Shown here piece after piece: positions 34,979-43,531 of a stretch of 64,000 nt of DNA. The position numbers and the translations under genes are program-made. This stretch comes from Actinomycetota bacterium (GTDB taxonomy: Bacteria; Actinomycetota; Acidimicrobiia; Acidimicrobiales; Ilumatobacteraceae), in the NCBI GenBank assembly GCA_009701715.1, contig WLJO01000001.1, forward strand, positions 62,001-126,000. The letters are read 5' to 3'. The first letter of the stretch is position 1; every line of letters begins with the position of its first letter. The notes beneath the pieces were generated by a model. That model ran no database searches. It worked only from the letters and a program-made list of their open reading frames with translations, and was not told where the DNA came from.

Positions 34979-35907
34979 AACTCGATCACGAAGCGGCCGC
35001 GAGTGCCGCCGCGCTCGAGGAGTCGATGTGCCTCGGAGGCCTCGGCAGCGGGGAACGTGCCGGCCACACGCAGCGATACGGCTCCGGACTCGACAAGCTG
35101 ACGCAACCGGTCGAGTTTCTCCCACTCCTCCACGTACGAACGAACCCACACGTGGTGCACCGTGACGTCGGGGTTCTCGTTGCCCGACCAGCCGCGCACG
35201 GTTGCGAATCCCCCGCCGCTGCGGACCGCTGGTGTGGCCACCTCGTTCTGCACCGAACCGTCGGCCAGACCATGAACCCCGCCGGGAGCGTGCTCGAGGA
35301 TGCGCTGGGCGACCTCGGGCCCACGGCGCACGATGACGTCGGCGCCGAGTGACCGCACGAGGGCCTCGTCGGCCTCGGAGGAGTCTGCGATCACGCGCAG
35401 GCCGTCCGCCTTCGCCAGTTCGACGACGTACGCGCCATAGGTGCCTGCAGCGCCTGTGACCGCCAGCGTGTCGCCGGGCGCGAGCCCGAGGAGGTCCAGC
35501 GACAGGCGCGCCGTCAGCGCGTTCATCGGCAGGGTGGACGCCTCGGCGTAGGAGGTCCCGCGCGGCATCCGGGTGACGGACCGCTGTGGCACCACGACGT
35601 ACTCGGAGTACCCGCCATAGCCCTCGGACGGAATGACCATCGCCATCACGTCGTCTCCAATACTGACCGTCGTGACACCGTCGCCGATCTCGTCGACCAG
35701 GCCAGCAACGTCCATCCCCGGCACGTGCGGGATGTCGCTGTGGGGCACGCCCGCTCGCGAACCGTTGCGCGTGTAGGTGTCCGTGGGATTCACGGCCGCC
35801 GCCCGAACGTTGATACGGACCTCGCCCGGCCCGGCATGCGGTTCGGCTACCTCGAACACCCGGAGTGCCCCCGGCCCACCAAATTCTTTTGCCCCGACGA
35901 CACGCAT
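34975..35907 (-). CDS. MDR-family NAD(P)H:quinone oxidoreductase-like protein
   Basis: A 310-residue zinc-independent medium-chain dehydrogenase, starting MRVVGAKEFGGPGALRV. It has the GroES-like N-terminal barrel (PGEVRINVRAAAVNPTDTYTR, HVPGMDVAGLV) and a Rossmann domain with VTGAAGTYGAYV. The Cys/His zinc ligands are absent, as in quinone oxidoreductases and enoyl reductases. A GGGGAGT site precedes the ATG. It diverges from the decayed luciferase-like gene. Substrate unknown. Confidence 0.85.
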   Translation of the reverse strand: MRVVGAKEFGGPGALRVFEVAEPHAGPGEVRINVRAAAVNPTDTYTRNGSRAGVPHSDIPHVPGMDVAGLVDEIGDGVTTVSIGDDVMAMVIPSEGYGGYSEYVVVPQRSVTRMPRGTSYAEASTLPMNALTARLSLDLLGLAPGDTLAVTGAAGTYGAYVVELAKADGLRVIADSSEADEALVRSLGADVIVRRGPEVAQRILEHAPGGVHGLADGSVQNEVATPAVRSGGGFATVRGWSGNENPDVTVHHVWVRSYVEEWEKLDRLRQLVESGAVSLRVAGTFPAAEASEAHRLLERGGTRGRFVIEF

Positions 35908-35939
35908 GGTTGACTCCCCGCTCGATCCCGGTCACAGAC

Positions 35940-35945
35940 TAGGTT
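35940..35945 (+). promoter_or_regulatory. Candidate -10 box upstream of the luciferase-like remnant
   Basis: TAGGTT, six bases, ATG at 35952. The promoter of the dead gene is still recognisable. Confidence 0.45.
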
Positions 35946-35951
35946 CCGGAC

Positions 35952-36180
35952 ATGGAACGCCTCCGCTTCGGCGCCTTCGCCGCGCCGCACCACCCGCTCG
36001 GCGAGTCACCCACACTGCCGTTCCGTTGCGACATCGACCTTTCTCAGCAGCTCGCCGACCACGGTTATGACGAGCGCTGGGTCGGCGAGCACCACTCGTC
36101 GAGGTGAGAGACAATCGACTCCCCCGAACTGTTGCTGCCGCCGGCGGCAGCACGAGTGGCGCCCCGGCGCCGATATCACC
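35952..36180 (+). pseudogene. Luciferase-like (F420/FMN) monooxygenase remnant
   Basis: The first 51 codons read MERLRFGAFAAPHHPLGESP and RWVGEHHSSR, the N-terminus of the bacterial-luciferase-like family (pattern FGAF-x-x-P-x-HP-x-GE and GYDE-x-W-x-GEHHS). A TGA stop at 36105-36107 then falls where the family has GW/RWE: read through, the same frame goes on ETIDSPEL, which matches the next family motif, so one G-to-A change of a Trp codon explains the stop. After PEL the best match shifts by one frame (VAAAGG), and similarity fades before 36227. The full family length is about 350 residues, so most of the gene is lost. Confidence 0.8.
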
Positions 36181-36226
36181 AGCAACGCCGAATAACCCCC
36201 CCCCCCTCCCGAGGAGACAACCCATC

Positions 36227-37219
36227 ATGACCTTGCGCGCACTGCTCAGCAGTCAGACCGACAAGACGATCAGTCACGAGGTCGTCGAGCTCGATGACTC
36301 CCGCCTGCCCGACGGGGACGTCACCGTTGCGGTCGACTACTCGTCGCTCAACTACAAGGACGGCCTTGTGCTGACCGGACGCGGGCGCCTCGTGAAGGAG
36401 TACCCGCACGTCGGCGGCATCGACCTTGCCGGCACCGTCACCGATTCGGCGTCCGCGCGCTGGCGCGCCGGCCAGCGCGTCGTCCTCACCGGCTTCCGGG
36501 TCGGCGAGATCTGGTGGGGCGGCTACGCCACGAAGGCGCGCGTCAAGGGCGAGTGGCTCTGCGAGGTGCCTTCTGGCGTCACCACCCGACAAGTGATGGC
36601 CATCGGCACCGCCGGCTTCACGGCAATGCTCGCCATCGACCAGCTTGAGCAGGCCGGCCTGCGCCCCAGCCACGGACCGGTGCTCGTCACTGGCGCGTCA
36701 GGAGGCGTCGGCAGCACCGCCGTGCACCTGCTCGCACGCCTCGGCTACGAAGTCGTTGCGTCGACGGGACGGGCTGCCGAGCGCCGGGACGACCTCATTC
36801 GCTTCGGCGCGAGCGACGTGATCGAGCGTGACACCATCGCGGACGTCCCCGAGCGCCCGCTGCTCACCGAGCGTTGGGCCGGTGTGGTGGACGCCGTGGG
36901 CGGCTCCACGCTCTCGCACGTGCTTGCCGAACTGAAATACGGGGCGGGTGTTGCGGCCTGCGGACTCGCCGGGGGCGACAAGATCACGAGCACGGTCATC
37001 CCCTTCCTGCTGCGCGGCAACAATCTGTTTGGCATCGACTCTGTGATGCGGCCGATCGAGGGTCGCCAGGAGGTGTGGCAGCGGGCCGCGAGCACGATGG
37101 ATCTCGCCATGCTGGACGCGATGACCACCGAGATCGGCCTTGCCGAACTCCCCGATGCTGCGGAGGCGATCCTGCAGGGCCACGTCGCCGGGCGTTGGGT
37201 CGTTAACGTCAACCGCTGA
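36227..37219 (+). CDS. Acrylyl-CoA reductase AcuI/YhdH-like MDR protein
   Basis: A 330-residue MDR reductase. It begins MTLRALLSSQTDKTISHEVV and shows VDYSSLNYKDGLVLTGRG, YPHVGGIDLAGTV and WGGYATKARV, all characteristic of the YhdH/AcuI group, with the dinucleotide site VTGASGGVGSTAVHLLARLG. AcuI reduces acryloyl-CoA to propanoyl-CoA with NADPH, and a detoxifying enoyl reductase role is likely. The start follows CGAGGAG. The gene begins right after the decayed luciferase-like gene, and a 12-base C-run precedes its ribosome site. Confidence 0.85.
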   Translation: MTLRALLSSQTDKTISHEVVELDDSRLPDGDVTVAVDYSSLNYKDGLVLTGRGRLVKEYPHVGGIDLAGTVTDSASARWRAGQRVVLTGFRVGEIWWGGYATKARVKGEWLCEVPSGVTTRQVMAIGTAGFTAMLAIDQLEQAGLRPSHGPVLVTGASGGVGSTAVHLLARLGYEVVASTGRAAERRDDLIRFGASDVIERDTIADVPERPLLTERWAGVVDAVGGSTLSHVLAELKYGAGVAACGLAGGDKITSTVIPFLLRGNNLFGIDSVMRPIEGRQEVWQRAASTMDLAMLDAMTTEIGLAELPDAAEAILQGHVAGRWVVNVNR

Positions 37220-37295
37220 GCCACTCGGGGTTTGTGAGCCCCTTGCATCGGTGAGACACTGAATACACACGTACGGAGACGGGGAGACGGAGCAC

Positions 37296-38999
37296 ATGGG
37301 CGATCTGCTGGTTCGCGGTGGGACAATCATTGACGGGACCGGTGCCCCGGCACGACGTGGTGACGTCCGTGTTCGCAACGGCAAGATCGCCGAGGTGGGC
37401 GAGAACCTGCGGCCCGAGGGCGAGCAGGAACTCGACGCAGACGGGGCCATCGTGGCACCGGGTTTCATCGACATCCACACGCATTACGACGGCTCGATGT
37501 GGTGGGACCAGACAATGGACCCGTCGCCGCAGCACGGTGTCACAACGGTGCTCACCGGCAACTGCGCCGTCTCGCTCGCACCGGTAGCGCCGGGCGGCAG
37601 GGATGCTCTCGTCGACATGTTCTGCTTTATCGAGGACGTGCCGGTCCCGGCCGTCATGAAGTCGGTGCCGTGGGCATGGGAGTCATGGGCCGAGCAGCGC
37701 GACGTGTTCAACAATCTGGGCGCGAGCTGCAACATCACACCGCTCGTCGGGCACAACAACATTCGGCTCGCGGTCATGGGTCAGGAGTCCTTCGAGCGGG
37801 CCGCCACCGACGAGGAGCGTCAGCGGATCTACGACCTCACCCTCGATTGCATGCGGGCAGGGGCCTACGGCGTCTCGCTGAGCTTCGTGGACAGCGACAG
37901 CAAGGGGCGTCGCGTCCCGAGCCGCCTTGCCTCGGCCGAGGAGTACCGCGACCTCGCTATCGCGATGAACGAGGTCGGCTACGGCCTCCTCCAGTACGTG
38001 CCGCGTTTCATGCGCGCCGAGTCCTACATCAAGGACATCGACCGTGTCGATGCGATGTGCAAGGGGCTCGGTGTCCCGCACACCTATGCCCCCCTCGTTG
38101 CCGGCCGGCGCAACCGTCCGATGGCCGAGGAGGTGCTTGCCCACACGCGTGCGGTGCGCGCAGCCGGTGGGAGACTCTGGCCTCAGGTATCGCCCCGCTC
38201 CGGGTTCGACAGCCGCATGGTGTTCGACGGCTCCTCGCTGTCGTTCGGGGCAATGCCTTCGTGGGCCTCGATGTGCATGGCACAAGGGGCGGACAAAGTA
38301 GCCATGCTCGCCGATCCGGCGTGGCGCGAGAAGGCCCGCCAGGAGTGGGACAGCCCGGTATTCGTGCTGTTCCCGCGCAAGGCCGTGGGCAAGCTACTTA
38401 TCGGCGAGGTCCTTCAGCCGCACCTCAAGCAGTTCGAGAGCAAGCTGTTCGAGTCGGTGCTCGAGGCTCGCGGCGGTCATCCCTCCGACGTGCTCGCGCA
38501 GTGGATCCTCGACTGCGACCTCGAACCAAACCTCGTAGTTCCCGGATCAGCCGACGAGGACCGCGACTTCCTCGGATCCCTGCTCGCCGCCGACGATGTC
38601 CTGCTCGGAGCCAGCGATGCCGGTGCGCACCTGCTGCTGTTCTGCGGTGCGGGTGACACGACCCTGTTCCTGCAGCGTCACGTCCGCGAACGTCACGACC
38701 TCACGATCGAGCAGGGCGTCCGCAAGCTCACCGGTCTGAACGCCGAGGCGATGGGCATCACCGACCGGGGGCTCATCGCACCCGGCCTCGCCGGCGACCT
38801 GACGATCTTCAACCTCGACGAACTCCACTACGACACCGAGAAGATCGTGATGGACGTGCCGGGCGGCTACAAGCGCTTCTCACGCCCCGAGGGTGGCTAC
38901 CGGGCCACGGTGGTATCCGGCGAGATCACCCAGCAGGGTGGCGTGCTCACCGAAGCACGGCCCGGGCGAATGCTGCACGCAGGCGAGCAGGGCCGCTAG
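37296..38999 (+). CDS. D-aminoacylase-like amidohydrolase
   Basis: A 567-residue metal-dependent amidohydrolase. The N-terminus MGDLLVRGGTIIDGTG is the usual beta-sandwich start, and the first metal motif is GFIDIHTHYDG (His61 and His63). The LTGNCAVSLAP strand, Cys in GNC and a late SDAGAH with the catalytic Asp follow the N-acyl-D-amino-acid deacylase group, in which Cys and Asp/Lys help hold zinc. It hydrolyses an amide bond of an acylated compound. The start follows GGAGACGGAG. The stop overlaps that of the convergent bioY-like gene by CTAG. Confidence 0.85.
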   Translation: MGDLLVRGGTIIDGTGAPARRGDVRVRNGKIAEVGENLRPEGEQELDADGAIVAPGFIDIHTHYDGSMWWDQTMDPSPQHGVTTVLTGNCAVSLAPVAPGGRDALVDMFCFIEDVPVPAVMKSVPWAWESWAEQRDVFNNLGASCNITPLVGHNNIRLAVMGQESFERAATDEERQRIYDLTLDCMRAGAYGVSLSFVDSDSKGRRVPSRLASAEEYRDLAIAMNEVGYGLLQYVPRFMRAESYIKDIDRVDAMCKGLGVPHTYAPLVAGRRNRPMAEEVLAHTRAVRAAGGRLWPQVSPRSGFDSRMVFDGSSLSFGAMPSWASMCMAQGADKVAMLADPAWREKARQEWDSPVFVLFPRKAVGKLLIGEVLQPHLKQFESKLFESVLEARGGHPSDVLAQWILDCDLEPNLVVPGSADEDRDFLGSLLAADDVLLGASDAGAHLLLFCGAGDTTLFLQRHVRERHDLTIEQGVRKLTGLNAEAMGITDRGLIAPGLAGDLTIFNLDELHYDTEKIVMDVPGGYKRFSRPEGGYRATVVSGEITQQGGVLTEARPGRMLHAGEQGR

Positions 39000-39607
39000 G
39001 CCCCATCGTTGCGGGTGCGGCGCGACACGAGTGCCCAAGCAGCAGGTGTGATCGCCGCGGCGAGCAGCATCTTCAGCAGGTCTCCGACGATGAACGGCGT
39101 AAGACCATAGGTGAAGGCGTCCTTGCCGGTCTTGCTGTAGAACGGCACGTTCAACGAGTGCGCCAGCCACGACACGCCCGTCACGTAGATGACGACTGAA
39201 CCGAGCAGCATCTGCGGGATCGAGGTGGCGAGGGAGCGATCCTGACCGCGCTCGGACAGATAGCCGACGAGTGCCGCGGCAGCGATGAATCCGACGACGT
39301 AGCCGGCAGTCGCCCCCGTAGCAACGCTCCAACCTCCTTGCCCGTTCGACAGAACCGGAAGGCCGATGAGCGCCATCACCCAGTAGAGCGTCTGACTGGC
39401 GGCAGCACGACGGGCACCGAGCGTGGCGCCGACGAGCAGCACCGCGAAGGTCTGGCCGGTGAGGGGTACCGGGGTGAAGCCGAGGGGGATGCGCACCTGT
39501 GCTGCGGCGGTTGTGAGCAGAGCACCACCGAAAACGAGGGTTGCGGTGCGCCACCGCCGAACAGGAACAACATCGCTCAAAGTGAGCGGAATGGCCAACG
39601 TAGACAT
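38996..39607 (-). CDS. bioY: Biotin transporter substrate-binding subunit BioY
   Basis: A 203-residue membrane protein with about six hydrophobic helices and the BioY signatures: the FTPVPLTGQTFAVLLVGATLG loop after helix 1 (family motif P-V-P-x-T-x-Q), GATLGARRAAASQTLYW and the GGWSVATGATAGYVVGF region. It is the S component that binds biotin for an ECF transporter. The energising EcfA/T (BioMN) genes are not in this window. The ATG at 39607 follows AGGAG. Two palindromes upstream (39725-39765) may be operators. Confidence 0.88.
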   Translation of the reverse strand: MSTLAIPLTLSDVVPVRRWRTATLVFGGALLTTAAAQVRIPLGFTPVPLTGQTFAVLLVGATLGARRAAASQTLYWVMALIGLPVLSNGQGGWSVATGATAGYVVGFIAAAALVGYLSERGQDRSLATSIPQMLLGSVVIYVTGVSWLAHSLNVPFYSKTGKDAFTYGLTPFIVGDLLKMLLAAAITPAAWALVSRRTRNDGA

Positions 39608-39724
39608 GGGAACTCCTGCAACTACTTGGGGGGTGGCGCGTCCGTTGACGATTCGTTGCTCTCCGGCCCGGGGAACAGCGCTACGTCGTGGTCGACCGGT
39701 CGATGTTGGCCGCCCATTTACGTC

Positions 39725-39765
39725 GTTGTCCAACCGGGCGACAACAACGCAGGTAGCGCTACACG
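39725..39765. promoter_or_regulatory. Two short palindromes upstream of bioY
   Basis: GTTGTC (39725-39730) and GACAAC (39740-39745) form an inverted repeat with a nine-base spacer, and GTAGCGCTAC (39753-39762) is a perfect palindrome ten bases long. They lie between the Baeyer-Villiger stop and bioY on the same strand. Operators for a biotin regulator are possible, but neither matches a BioQ or BirA site I know. Confidence 0.4.
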
Positions 39766-39769
39766 GCGG

Positions 39770-41401
39770 TTAGGCGAAATCGACGCCAGTGTATCCGGCG
39801 TCTGCGACCTTCTCGATCGTCTTGCGATACCGCGGTGCACCACCGTTGTAGATGAGGTTGCGGCTGCGGTTGTGACCGTCGACGTTCTCGTTGTACCCGG
39901 TGAACCAGGACTTCGCGTTCCGCAGGAGCAGCATCGAATACATGGCGCGCACCTCATCGGCCCACTGCGACTGCGCGTCGAGCGTTGCCTCCACACGTTC
40001 GTACCCGTGGTCGAGCACGTAGCGGTAGAGATCGGTTGTCCAGTTCACGCCCGTCTCGATCGCACGCGGGAAGTTCGTGGAGTTCGATGCCCCCTGCGGG
40101 CCCGCGAGCATGAAGAGGTTTGGGAACCCGTGCACGAACACGCCGAGATACGTGTGCGGGTCGTCGTCCCAGAGGTCCTTGAGCCTCTGGCCACCCACAC
40201 CGGTGATCTCGATGCGGTCGAACGCACCCGTCACGGCATCGAAACCGGTGGCGTACACGATGATGTCGAACTCCCGCTCGCCATCCGAGCAGAGGATCCC
40301 GTTCTCGGTGATCTCGACGATCGGTGTCTTCTCGATCTCGATGAGGTGGACGTTGTCCCGGTTGTACGCCTCGAAGTACCGCGTCTCGAGCGGCACACGC
40401 TGGACACCGAAGCCGTGGTCTCGCGGGATGAGCTTCTCCGCGAGTTCGGGATCCTTGACACGCTCGCGGATCTTGTTCGCGATGAACTCGGTGAACTCCG
40501 CGTTCGCGTGCTCGTCCATGAGCACTTCGCGGAAGTTGCCCACCCACTTCTCGAAGCCGGGCGTGCTGTAGAGGTGCTCCCAGAACGCTTGGCGCTCCTC
40601 TGCGGGCACCTCGAAGAACGAACGAGGGTCCGGACCGTGCACGAACCCACCGGGGGTCTTCGCACACTTCTCGAAGATCTCGTCGTACCGAGAGCGGATG
40701 TCGGCCATTTCCTCCGGGGTGATCTTGCGGTTGTGCAGCGGTGCGCACCAGTTGGGCCTGCGCTGGTACACGTACAGTTCGCCCACTTGATCGGCGATGG
40801 CGGAGATGACCTGCACGCCGGTCGCGCCGGTGCCGATGACCGCAACGCGCTTGCCCGCGAGCGACGGGGGGTCGTGCGGCCAGTCGTAGGTGTGGAACGA
40901 CAGACCCCGGAACCGCTCCATGCCGGGATAGCGCGGCGGCGTCTTTGCCGACAGGAGCCCGAGTGCGGTGACGAGAAAGCGCGAACGGTACGTGCGGCCG
41001 TCCTCCAGCGCTACACCCCAGGTACGGCTGGACTCCTCCCACCGCATCGAGGAGACCGTGCACCCGAACTGCATGTCCTTGCGCAGGTTGAACTTGTCCG
41101 TGAGGAAGTTGAGGTAACGCAACGTTTCGGGCTGGGGCGAGAAGTGTTCCGTCCAGTCCCATTCCTGCAGCACCTCATCCGAGAACGACAGGCCGTAGGT
41201 GTAACTCTCCGAGTCGAAACGGCAACCCGGGTACCGGTTGTTGAACCATGTGCCACCAACGTCCGCGTTCTTCTCGATCACGAGCGCGTCCGCGCCGATC
41301 TCCCGAAGCTTGATCAACTGGTAGATCCCGCAGATGCCGGCGCCAATGACCAAGAAGTCGTGGTATTCCTCACCCGCTGCCGTTGCCGGACGAGTTCCCA
41401 T
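39770..41401 (-). CDS. Baeyer-Villiger flavin monooxygenase (short form)
   Basis: A 543-residue class B flavin monooxygenase. FAD loop GAGICG (20-25), then DVGGTWFNNRYPGCRFDSESY, the fingerprint F-x-G-x-x-x-H-x-x-x-W at 164-174 (FRGLSFHTYDW) and the NADPH loop GTGATG soon after. The length matches cyclohexanone monooxygenase-type enzymes, unlike the longer paralogue at 23875. It turns a ketone into an ester or lactone. A CGGGGTG ribosome site precedes the ATG. The enzyme is upstream of bioY on the same strand, without an evident functional link. Confidence 0.9.
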   Translation of the reverse strand: MGTRPATAAGEEYHDFLVIGAGICGIYQLIKLREIGADALVIEKNADVGGTWFNNRYPGCRFDSESYTYGLSFSDEVLQEWDWTEHFSPQPETLRYLNFLTDKFNLRKDMQFGCTVSSMRWEESSRTWGVALEDGRTYRSRFLVTALGLLSAKTPPRYPGMERFRGLSFHTYDWPHDPPSLAGKRVAVIGTGATGVQVISAIADQVGELYVYQRRPNWCAPLHNRKITPEEMADIRSRYDEIFEKCAKTPGGFVHGPDPRSFFEVPAEERQAFWEHLYSTPGFEKWVGNFREVLMDEHANAEFTEFIANKIRERVKDPELAEKLIPRDHGFGVQRVPLETRYFEAYNRDNVHLIEIEKTPIVEITENGILCSDGEREFDIIVYATGFDAVTGAFDRIEITGVGGQRLKDLWDDDPHTYLGVFVHGFPNLFMLAGPQGASNSTNFPRAIETGVNWTTDLYRYVLDHGYERVEATLDAQSQWADEVRAMYSMLLLRNAKSWFTGYNENVDGHNRSRNLIYNGGAPRYRKTIEKVADAGYTGVDFA

Positions 41402-41664
41402 GGCTACACCCCGTTTCGCCGACGGCCAGGGGCCGCCTCCTGGACCAATCTAATCCAGCGTCAAAATGGCGGCCCAGCGCCGGCTACCCCAACCAAGCCC
41501 TGAAACCCCACCCCCCGGGCACCCGGGTCCAGAATTCCGGCCCCCGAAATCCGGGCCAGTCGGTTCTGGGGGGGGTGTCCGCCAGTTTGGGGCGGGTCGA
41601 AAAAGATGCGGTATTTCCGGGGGTATCACCCAGTTGCCCCATCCGGTGCGACTAAAAAGGGCCC

Positions 41665-42153
41665 ATGAAGAAACGTGATCTCATCCAAGCAGTTGCTCTT
41701 CACACCGGCGTCGATAACAAGACGGCGGGCATGGTTGTCGTGGGGACCATTGATGTCATCCTCGCCAACGTTGCGAAGGGCGAAATCGTCAATATCACTG
41801 GCTTCGCCAAGTTTGCGAAGATCAAGCGTCCGGCTCGCATGGCACGGAACCCAGCCACAGGTGCGCAGGTGCGGGTGAAGGCCAAGACCGTCGCGAAGAT
41901 CACGGCACTCAAGGGCTTCAAGGACATCGCTCTCGGGGTGGCAGCGGCACCGAAGCTGAACACCTCGGCACCCAAGCCCATTGTCCCGGCTAAGAAGGCA
42001 GCACCTGCCAAGAAAGCCCCGGCTAAGAAGGCAGCACCTGCCAAGAAAGCCCCGGCTAAGAAGGCAGCACCTGCCAAGAAGGCCCCGGTCAAGAAGGCAG
42101 CACCTGCCAAGAAGGCCCCGGTCAAGAAGGCAGCACCTGCCAAGAAGCGCTAA
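41665..42153 (+). CDS. HU-family DNA-binding protein with Ala-Lys-Pro tail
   Basis: Residues 1-90 are the HU/IHF fold: MKKRDLIQAVALHTGVDNKT, the VNITGFAKF strand and the RMARNPATGAQVRVKAKT DNA-binding arm with the Pro that kinks DNA. Residues 91-162 are a Lys/Ala/Pro tail in an 11-residue unit, as in mycobacterial HupB and plastid H1-like tails. The dimer bends and compacts DNA, and the tail adds non-specific binding. The start follows AAAAAGGG. A strong terminator is 26 bases after the stop. Confidence 0.9.
   Translation: MKKRDLIQAVALHTGVDNKTAGMVVVGTIDVILANVAKGEIVNITGFAKFAKIKRPARMARNPATGAQVRVKAKTVAKITALKGFKDIALGVAAAPKLNTSAPKPIVPAKKAAPAKKAPAKKAAPAKKAPAKKAAPAKKAPVKKAAPAKKAPVKKAAPAKKR
41988..42147 (+). 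repeat. 33-bp direct repeats encoding the HU tail
   Basis: About five copies of a 33-base unit (core AAGAAGGCAGCACCTGCCAA) encode the KKAAPAKKAPx tail. Copies are nearly identical, with only single-base differences (gct/gtc, aaa/aag), so length change by slippage or recombination is likely. Confidence 0.85.
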
Positions 42154-42178
42154 GGCGTTCTCGCACAAGAACCGATAC

Positions 42179-42222
42179 AGAAGCCCCGTCACTCGACCGA
42201 GTGACGGGGCTTCTGAGTTTTT
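42179..42222 (+). terminator. Intrinsic terminator of the HU gene
   Basis: AGAAGCCCCGTCACTCG (42179-42195) and its exact inverse (42198-42214) make one of the longest perfect palindromes of the window, followed by GAGTTTTT. It also ends just before the convergent acyl-CoA dehydrogenase and may serve both. Confidence 0.9.
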
Positions 42223-42241
42223 CGGCGAAACCGTGGCGCAC

Positions 42242-43465
42242 TCAGCGCGGCACGATGCTCCACGGTTGGCCGAGCCAGGGGTCCGGCTCGCGAGGAAGAC
42301 CGAGGACCCGCTCGCCGACAATGTTTCGCTGAATCTCCGAGGTTCCGCCCTCGATGGAGTTAGCGCGAGTGCGGAGGAACTGTTCCACGAAGTCACCCGG
42401 TTCGGCGTCGACGCCGCCCCATGCTGTCGCACGCGCCCCGAGGATCTCCATCGCCAGCACCTGCAGCGACTGGTTCGAAACCGCCTTCGCGATCTTGCTG
42501 ATCGAACCCTCTGGCCCCGGGGCGCGCCCGGCAGTGGCCGCGGCCCTCGCACGCTGAGAGGTGAGCGCGAGCAGCCTGCCCCGGGTCCACTCCCTCGCTA
42601 TCCGTTGGCGCACCACGGGATCGTCAGTCAAGCCGGCCTCGCGTGCTGCCGCGATCACTTGCTCGATCGTCTTTCCGCCGAGGATCTCGTCGCTTGCCTT
42701 GCGCTTCTTGCGCATACCCGACAGGGCGAAGCGTTCGGCGCCGAGCGTGGTGAGCGCAGCACCCCAACCCTTGCCGGGCAGGCTGATCCGATAGAGATCC
42801 GGTACCCGGACATTGGTGAGGAACACCTCGTTGAACTCGACCTGACCGGCCATGTTGATCAGCGGGCGCACCTCGACCCCGGGGCTTCGCATGTCCACCC
42901 CGAAGTAGGTGATGCCCTGGTGCTTCGCAACGCCGGTATCGGTGCGTGCGAGCAGCATCGCGAACTCCGACTCGTGCCCGAACGTGGTCCACACCTTCTG
43001 CCCATTCACCAACCACTCGTCGCCATCGCGCACCGCACTCGTCGCAAGCGACGCAAGGTCCGAACCGGCACCCGGCTCCGAGAACAACTGGCACCAGCGT
43101 TCCTCACCGGTCGCGATGGGCGGGAGCAGGCGGCGCTTGGTCTCCTCCGATGACCACTGCAGGATCGTCGGCGCCGCAAGCACGAATCCCGAACCGCGCG
43201 GCACCCGCGGCACCTCCAGCGAATCAAGTACCTCCAGCGCTCCCTGGGCGTCATCGATAGAGAGGCCCCGTCCACCGTGCTCCGGTGCCCAGTGCGGGGC
43301 AACCCATCCGGCCGCACCGAGACGACGCACAAAACCCGGGTTGTCCAACGAATCCTTCAGGCGGTCGAGCCGTGCTTCGTCACCTGACCGTGCCGCCTCG
43401 ATCCAACCCTCTGGTAGCTCGTCGCGCAGGAACTGTTCGAGATGTCTCGGGTCGGGCTTACTCAT
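42242..43465 (-). CDS. Acyl-CoA dehydrogenase
   Basis: A 407-residue acyl-CoA dehydrogenase beginning MSKPDPRHLEQFLRDELPEG. WCQLFSEPGAGSDLASL and VNGQKVWTT mark the FAD domain, and IEGGTSEIQRNIVGERVLGLPRE the C-terminal signature. It is clearly a different paralogue from the one at 22566 (long insertion around KKRKASDEILGG). The Etf pair in this window is the expected electron acceptor. A TAGTGT box six bases before the ATG suggests a leaderless message. Confidence 0.9.
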   Translation of the reverse strand: MSKPDPRHLEQFLRDELPEGWIEAARSGDEARLDRLKDSLDNPGFVRRLGAAGWVAPHWAPEHGGRGLSIDDAQGALEVLDSLEVPRVPRGSGFVLAAPTILQWSSEETKRRLLPPIATGEERWCQLFSEPGAGSDLASLATSAVRDGDEWLVNGQKVWTTFGHESEFAMLLARTDTGVAKHQGITYFGVDMRSPGVEVRPLINMAGQVEFNEVFLTNVRVPDLYRISLPGKGWGAALTTLGAERFALSGMRKKRKASDEILGGKTIEQVIAAAREAGLTDDPVVRQRIAREWTRGRLLALTSQRARAAATAGRAPGPEGSISKIAKAVSNQSLQVLAMEILGARATAWGGVDAEPGDFVEQFLRTRANSIEGGTSEIQRNIVGERVLGLPREPDPWLGQPWSIVPR

Positions 43466-43471
43466 GCCCGA

Positions 43472-43477
43472 ACACTA
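43472..43477 (-). promoter_or_regulatory. Candidate -10 box of a leaderless transcript
   Basis: TAGTGT on the minus strand, six bases before the ATG at 43465 of the acyl-CoA dehydrogenase. Confidence 0.5.
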
Positions 43478-43531
43478 GACAACTCGTCCGCGCCATGATC
43501 CGGTGCAGTCGTTGCGTGGGATAGTTACGCA

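Noticed and set aside
36186-36210. C-run upstream of the AcuI-like gene as a phase-variation tract
   Set aside because: It lies before the ribosome site and outside any reading frame. A role is possible but nothing in the sequence supports it beyond length.
39338-41503. 721-codon plus-strand open frame
   Set aside because: Mirror of the Baeyer-Villiger and bioY genes in GC-rich DNA, with no recognisable motif.
41988-42147. Possible CRISPR array
   Set aside because: The repeats are directly adjacent with no spacers and encode the HU tail in frame.
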